18,890 nt of DNA from BOKV01 sp041987205 (GTDB lineage: Bacteria; Pseudomonadota; Alphaproteobacteria; Rhizobiales; Rhizobiaceae): NCBI GenBank assembly GCA_041987205.1, contig JBHIWX010000080.1:1-18890 (forward strand), read 5' to 3'. The number at the start of each line of letters is the position of its first letter. Position 1 is the stretch's first letter. A program made the translations under genes and the position numbers. Shown piece after piece: positions 14,653 to 18,890 of this stretch. The notes beneath the pieces were generated by a model. It saw nothing but the letters and a program-made list of their open reading frames with translations, made no database searches and was not told where the DNA came from.

Positions 14653-16200
14653 TCAGGCGAGTTCGAGCGAAGGCAGCATGTCCTCCGGCACGCAATCCAG
14701 CACGGCTCTCTCGCGCACCAGCCTCGCCGCGGCGTCCATGTCGCCTGCCATGTAGCGGTCGTCGCCCAGCGCGGCGATGTCTTCGCGTATCCGCGCGATG
14801 ACCCGGCGCAACGGCTCGCTGGTTTCGAGCGGATGCCGCAATTCGATGCCCTGCGCGCCCACCATCAGTTCGACACCGATGATCCCCCGCAGATTGCGGG
14901 TCATGTCGAGCAGGCGCCGCGCGGCATGGGTCGCCATCGACACATGGTCTTCCTGGTTGGCACTGGTCGGCGTGGAATCGACGCTGCAAGGCGCAGCCCG
15001 CTGCTTGTTCTCCGACATCAGCGCGGCGGTGGTGACCTCCGCGATCATCATGCCGGAATTGACGCCCGGATTGGGTGAAAGGAAGGGCGGCAGGCCGAAA
15101 TTGAGCGCCGGGTCGACGATCATCGCGATCCGCCGCTGGCAGATCGAGCCGATCTCGGCCAGGGCCAGCGCGATCTGGTCGGCGGTCAGCGCCACCGGCT
15201 CGGCATGGAAATTGCCGCCCGAGATGATCGCACCGTCATCGCAGAACACCAGCGGATTGTCAGTCACCGCATTCGCCTCGATGCGCAGCGTCGCGGCGGC
15301 GTTTCGCAGAATGTCGATGCAGGCACCCATCACCTGCGGCTGGCAGCGGATGCAATAGGGATCCTGCACGCGGTCGTCGCCAAGGCGATGCGACTCGCGC
15401 AGAGGCGAATTGGCGGTGAGCTTGCGCAGCGCCAAGCCGACATCGATCTGCCCCCGGTGTCCGCGCAGGGTCTGGATCTCGGCCCTGAACGGCGCTGGCG
15501 ACGCCATGGCCGCCTCCGTGGTCAGCGCGCCCGACACGACGCAAGTCATCGCGCAGACCCATGCCTCGAAAAGCGCGGCGAGCGCGATGGCGGTGGAGAC
15601 CTGGGTACCGTTGATCAGGCCCAGCCCTTCCTTCGGACCCAGCACGATCGGTTCCAGCCCGGCTTTCGCCAGCGCAGCGCCGCCGGACATGCGTTCGCCC
15701 TGAAAGAACGCCTCGCCCTCACCGATCATGACGGCGGTCATGTGGGCGAGCGGCGCCAGATCGCCGGAAGCCCCGACCGAGCCCTGTGCGGGAATGACGG
15801 GCACCACACCCCTGACCGACATCTCCTCGAGCTGCAGGATGGTTTCCCAGCGTACGCCTGATGCTCCGCGCCCCAGCGAGGCGACTTTCATCGCCATCAC
15901 CAGCCGGACGATGGTGTCGGGAAGCGGATCGCCGACACCGCAGCAATGCGACAGGATGAGATTGCGCTGCAGCCTCGACGTCTCCTCGGGCGGGATGCGC
16001 GTCTGCGCCAGCTTGCCGAAGCCGGTATTGACGCCATAGACGGCGTCCTTGCCGAGTGCCGCATCGTGCACGAGTTGCGCGGCGCGGTCGACCTTGTCGC
16101 GGCATTGCCGGTCGAGCCGGAAACCCGCCGTGCCGGCATGGATCGCCGCCAGCGTGGCGAGATCGATCGCACCGGGTACGATGGTGAGGATTTCCGACAT
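14653..16200 (-). CDS. hutH: Histidine ammonia-lyase
   Basis: A 515-residue enzyme that deaminates L-histidine to trans-urocanate and ammonia, the first step of histidine use. The self-forming MIO cofactor comes from Ala144-Ser145-Gly146 in GSVGASGDLAPLAHM. The YGVNTGFGKL block with catalytic Tyr55 is also intact, and length matches the family (about 505-515). The frame is open upstream to 16425, but the protein starts at ATG 16200. A GGAGG lies 4 bases upstream, and the codon overlaps the hutG stop by one base (TGATG). It is last in hutU-hutG-hutH and convergent with soeC, so hutI, hutF and the repressor must lie elsewhere. Confidence 0.96.
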   Translation of the reverse strand: MSEILTIVPGAIDLATLAAIHAGTAGFRLDRQCRDKVDRAAQLVHDAALGKDAVYGVNTGFGKLAQTRIPPEETSRLQRNLILSHCCGVGDPLPDTIVRLVMAMKVASLGRGASGVRWETILQLEEMSVRGVVPVIPAQGSVGASGDLAPLAHMTAVMIGEGEAFFQGERMSGGAALAKAGLEPIVLGPKEGLGLINGTQVSTAIALAALFEAWVCAMTCVVSGALTTEAAMASPAPFRAEIQTLRGHRGQIDVGLALRKLTANSPLRESHRLGDDRVQDPYCIRCQPQVMGACIDILRNAAATLRIEANAVTDNPLVFCDDGAIISGGNFHAEPVALTADQIALALAEIGSICQRRIAMIVDPALNFGLPPFLSPNPGVNSGMMIAEVTTAALMSENKQRAAPCSVDSTPTSANQEDHVSMATHAARRLLDMTRNLRGIIGVELMVGAQGIELRHPLETSEPLRRVIARIREDIAALGDDRYMAGDMDAAARLVRERAVLDCVPEDMLPSLELA

Positions 16201-17054
16201 CACGCCTCCGATCTGCCGTGTTGCGCCGCCGCTGTGCGGTCCATCTCCCGCGCCAATACTTCGAGCGTTCCGAGGATCGAGCCGAGCACCTCCCGAAGCC
16301 GGGCGGATTTCACCGGATCGAATGTCCAGGGCGACCGTTCCTCCTCCAGATAGGTCGACTGGCAAAGTTCGAGCTGGATGGCATGGATGCCCGCGCGAGG
16401 TGCGCCGTAATGGCGGGTCGTCCACCCACCCTTGAACCGGCCGTTCAGCACATGGGTGAAGCCCTGCGCATGAACGCAGTTTTCCACAACCGCTGCCTCG
16501 ACCTTCGGCGCGCAGGACCGGCCGTCATAGGTGCCGATGTTGAGATCAGGCAGCAGGCCGTCGAACAGATTGGGAATGCGCGAACGGATGGAGTGGCAGT
16601 CGAACAAGATCAACTGGCCATGCGTCCGGCGCAGGCGGTCGATCTGCCCCTGCAGCGCGGCGTGGTAGACGGCATGGTAATCCGCGGTCGCTGCCGCAAT
16701 CTCGTCCGGCGTCGGCTCCTCTCCCTTCTCCCAGATCGGCTGACCCTCGAAATCAACGACCGGGCAAAGGCCGGTCGTGTTCATGCCCGGATAAAGGCTC
16801 TTGCCGCTCGGATCACGATTGGCGTCGATCAGATAGCGGCTGAAACTCGCCCTCACCGTCGTCGCGCCGGGGAGCAGGCCGTCATAGAGGTCGAAAATGT
16901 GCCAGTCGGTATCGGGAAAACCCTGCGCCTCCGGCCGTAGCTGGTGCCGTCGCGCCTCGGGCATGAAGGTGCCGTCATGCGGGAAGGCGAGGATCAGCGG
17001 CAGGTCGCCTTCGACGACCTCGACCGGTGGCGGTGCTGCGCGATCGTTCGGCAC
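16200..17054 (-). CDS. hutG: N-formylglutamate deformylase
   Basis: A 284-residue N-formylglutamate amidohydrolase that releases formate and L-glutamate at the end of the five-step hut pathway. Family hallmarks are LAFPHDGTFMP near the start, SRYLIDANRDPSG, LILFDCHSIRS (a likely metal-site Asp/His pair) and a C-terminal LELCQSTYLEE. Its presence implies the route through formiminoglutamate deiminase (HutF), not direct formiminoglutamase. The GTG start at 17054 lies 3 bp after the hutU stop. A GGGGAG inside the end of hutU serves as ribosome site six bases upstream. Its stop overlaps the hutH start by one base, so the three genes should be co-translated. Confidence 0.94.
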   Translation of the reverse strand: MPNDRAAPPPVEVVEGDLPLILAFPHDGTFMPEARRHQLRPEAQGFPDTDWHIFDLYDGLLPGATTVRASFSRYLIDANRDPSGKSLYPGMNTTGLCPVVDFEGQPIWEKGEEPTPDEIAAATADYHAVYHAALQGQIDRLRRTHGQLILFDCHSIRSRIPNLFDGLLPDLNIGTYDGRSCAPKVEAAVVENCVHAQGFTHVLNGRFKGGWTTRHYGAPRAGIHAIQLELCQSTYLEEERSPWTFDPVKSARLREVLGSILGTLEVLAREMDRTAAAQHGRSEA

Positions 17055-17057
17055 AGG

Positions 17058-18749
17058 TTACTCCCCGAGGATCGCGGGCAGGTTGAGGTGATGTTCCCGC
17101 GCGCAGTCGATGGCGATGTCGTAGCCGGCATCGGCGTGGCGCATGACGCCCGTCGCCGGATCGTTCCACAACACGCGTTCTACCCGTTTGGCAGCCGCGT
17201 CCGACCCGTCGCAGACGACGACCATGCCGGCATGCTGGGAAAAGCCCATGCCGACCCCGCCGCCATGGTGCAGCGACACCCAAGTCGCGCCCGACGCGGT
17301 GTTGAGCAGCGCGTTGAGCAGCGGCCAGTCCGAGACGGCGTCGGAACCGTCGGCCATCGCTTCGGTCTCGCGATTGGGCGAGGCGACCGACCCGGAATCG
17401 AGATGGTCGCGGCCGATCACGACCGGGGCTTTCAGTTCGCCGCTTCTCACCATCTCGTTGAAGGCCAGTCCGGCGCGGTGCCGGTCGCCCAGACCGATCC
17501 AGCAGATGCGCGCCGGCAGGCCCTGGAAGGCAATGCGCTCGCGCGCCATGTCGAGCCAGTTGTGCAGATGCGCGTTGTCGGGAAACAGCTCCTTCATCTT
17601 CGCATCGGTCTTGTAGATGTCCTCCGGATCGCCGGAGAGCGCGCACCAGCGAAACGGGCCGATGCCGCGGCAGAACAGCGGCCGGATATAGGCCGGCACG
17701 AAGCCCGGAAAGGCGAAGGCGTCTTCCAGTCCCTCGTCCTTGGCCACCTGCCTGATGTTGTTGCCATAATCGAGCGTCGGCACGCCTTCGTTCCAGAAGC
17801 CGACCATGGCTTCGACGTGCTCCTTCATCGAGGCGCGCGCCGCCTTCTCGACCGCCTTGGGGTCGCGCTCGCGCTTCTCGCGCCATTCGGCGAGGCTCCA
17901 TCCCTTCGGCAGATAGCCATTGACGGGGTCGTGCGCCGAGGTCTGGTCGGTGACGATATCGGGCCAAATTTCATGATTGTTGGCGCCGCGTTTGAGCAGT
18001 TCGGGGAAGATGTCGGCGGCGTTGCCGAGGAGGCCGACGGATTTCGCTTCGCCCGCTTTCGTCCAGCGCTCGATCATGTCGAGCGCCTCGTCCAGCGTCT
18101 CGGCCTTCTCGTCGAGATAGCGGGTGCGCAGGCGGAAATCGATGCGGGTCGGATCGCATTCCACGGCTAGGCAGCATGCGCCGGCCATGACAGCGGCGAG
18201 CGGCTGTGCGCCACCCATGCCACCGAGCCCGGCGGTCAGGATCCACTTACCCTTCAGATCGCCGCCATAATGTTGACGACCGGCCTCCGCGAAGGTCTCG
18301 TAGGTGCCCTGCACGATGCCCTGCGTGCCGATATAGATCCAGGAGCCGGCCGTCATCTGGCCGTACATCGTCAGGCCCATGGCCTCGAGGCGGCGGAATT
18401 CGTCCCAGTTGGCCCAGTTGGGGACGAGCATGCTGTTGGAGATCAGGACGCGCGGGGCCATCTCGTGCGTGCGGATGATGCCGACGGCGCGACCGGACTG
18501 GACGAGGAGGGTTTCGTCGTTTTCGAGGTTGCGCAGGGCGCGGACGATCTTGTCGAAGTCGGGCCAGGAGCGGGCGGCCTTGCCGGTGCCGCCGTAGACG
18601 ATGAGTTCGTCGGGTTTTTCGGCGACGTCGGGATCGAGGTTGTTGTGGAGCATGCGCAGGGCGGCTTCCTGGAGCCAGCCCTTGCAGGTGAGTTCCGTGC
18701 CGCGTGGTGCGTGAATGGTGCGTGGTCCGGCTTGCGTGGCGGTCGTCAT
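17058..18749 (-). CDS. hutU: Urocanate hydratase (urocanase)
   Basis: A 563-residue NAD-dependent urocanase that converts urocanate to 4-imidazolone-5-propanoate. Typical blocks are TCKGWLQEAALRMLHNNLD, YGGTGKAARSW, the NAD motif GLGGMGGAQPL (174-184), FRWCALSGDPEDI and ARICWIG. Cys416 in the last matches the active-site cysteine (410 in P. putida, by memory and length offset). ATG 18749 is chosen because AAGGAG sits eight bases upstream and the protein aligns from there; the in-frame start at 18866 is too early. It is the first gene of hutU-hutG-hutH. The 141 bp upstream should hold the promoter, but I see no clear TGTATA-type HutC box. Confidence 0.97.
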   Translation of the reverse strand: MTTATQAGPRTIHAPRGTELTCKGWLQEAALRMLHNNLDPDVAEKPDELIVYGGTGKAARSWPDFDKIVRALRNLENDETLLVQSGRAVGIIRTHEMAPRVLISNSMLVPNWANWDEFRRLEAMGLTMYGQMTAGSWIYIGTQGIVQGTYETFAEAGRQHYGGDLKGKWILTAGLGGMGGAQPLAAVMAGACCLAVECDPTRIDFRLRTRYLDEKAETLDEALDMIERWTKAGEAKSVGLLGNAADIFPELLKRGANNHEIWPDIVTDQTSAHDPVNGYLPKGWSLAEWREKRERDPKAVEKAARASMKEHVEAMVGFWNEGVPTLDYGNNIRQVAKDEGLEDAFAFPGFVPAYIRPLFCRGIGPFRWCALSGDPEDIYKTDAKMKELFPDNAHLHNWLDMARERIAFQGLPARICWIGLGDRHRAGLAFNEMVRSGELKAPVVIGRDHLDSGSVASPNRETEAMADGSDAVSDWPLLNALLNTASGATWVSLHHGGGVGMGFSQHAGMVVVCDGSDAAAKRVERVLWNDPATGVMRHADAGYDIAIDCAREHHLNLPAILGE

Positions 18750-18789
18750 CTCGCGGATCTCCTTCTGAAAGATTCTTCGGGATATCGTA

Positions 18790-18809
18790 ACGCGCGACGT
18801 CCTGCGCGT
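18790..18809. promoter_or_regulatory. Short inverted repeat upstream of hutU
   Basis: ACGCGC (18790-18795) and GCGCGT (18804-18809) are perfect arms around 8 bases, about 40 bp upstream of the hutU start. It could be an operator, but arms this short and GC-rich arise by chance in such DNA. No other feature is seen between 18750 and the window end. Confidence 0.2.
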
Positions 18810-18890
18810 CCCGTAATCGGGGCGTGTGCGATACGAGGCGGCGGGAATGGGCAGGATCGACGGCATGGGGCATCGCCATGACGCCGCAGG

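Noticed and set aside
16201..16425. Upstream extension of the hutH frame
   Set aside because: It overlaps hutG in another frame; ATG 16200 has GGAGG upstream and begins the typical HutH N-terminus.
18750..18866. Upstream extension of hutU
   Set aside because: ATG 18749 has a strong Shine-Dalgarno and matches family length; the extension has no family similarity.

Overview
This is a GC-rich window (visibly about 60-65% GC) whose genes mostly have strong GGAGG-type ribosome sites, several GTG/TTG starts and tight head-to-tail spacing. Protein style and gene content point to an alphaproteobacterium, plausibly Hyphomicrobiales (Rhizobiales) or a marine relative: hutU-hutG-hutH, a SoeABC-type sulfite dehydrogenase, a BKACE enzyme and a fused enoyl-CoA hydratase/3-hydroxyacyl-CoA dehydrogenase. 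The genus is inference only. I saw no mobile element, CRISPR array, tRNA or rRNA.

Layout. (1) 2-370 (+) is the 3' end of a DUF2848 gene. (2) 513-4467 (+) holds a thiamine-diphosphate decarboxylase of the 5-guanidino-2-oxopentanoate decarboxylase (AruI) type, then a cytoplasmic molybdopterin oxidoreductase of the BisC/TorA/DMSO-reductase branch. (3) 4473-5531 (-) is an MBL-fold hydrolase, convergent with the Mo enzyme. (4) A 332-bp divergent intergenic region leads to the fused ECH/HCDH gene at 5864-7840 (+). (5) A hairpin separates it from a convergent BKACE gene (7918-8856, -), which lies downstream of a LysR-type regulator (9008-9889, -). (6) The LysR gene is divergent from soeA-soeB-soeC (10013-14628, +), predicted to encode a membrane-bound, cytoplasm-facing sulfite:quinone oxidoreductase. 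(7) hutU-hutG-hutH (18749 down to 14653, -) run convergently into soeC and encode three steps of histidine degradation.

How the genes may work together. SoeABC would oxidise sulfite in the cytoplasm and pass electrons to quinone, as in organisms that use sulfonates or reduced sulfur. The hut genes convert histidine to urocanate and then imidazolonepropionate, and release glutamate from N-formylglutamate. Their partners hutI, hutF and hutC are not in the window. The ECH/HCDH fusion, BKACE and MBL hydrolase look like parts of an acyl-CoA or beta-keto-acid catabolic route of unknown substrate.

The most interesting non-coding signal is a perfect dyad, CCAATA-N5-TATTGG, between lysR and soeA. It contains an exact TATAAT hexamer, and its CCAAT/ATTGG half-sites recur just upstream of the BKACE gene. 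This suggests that the LysR protein may control both flanking units.
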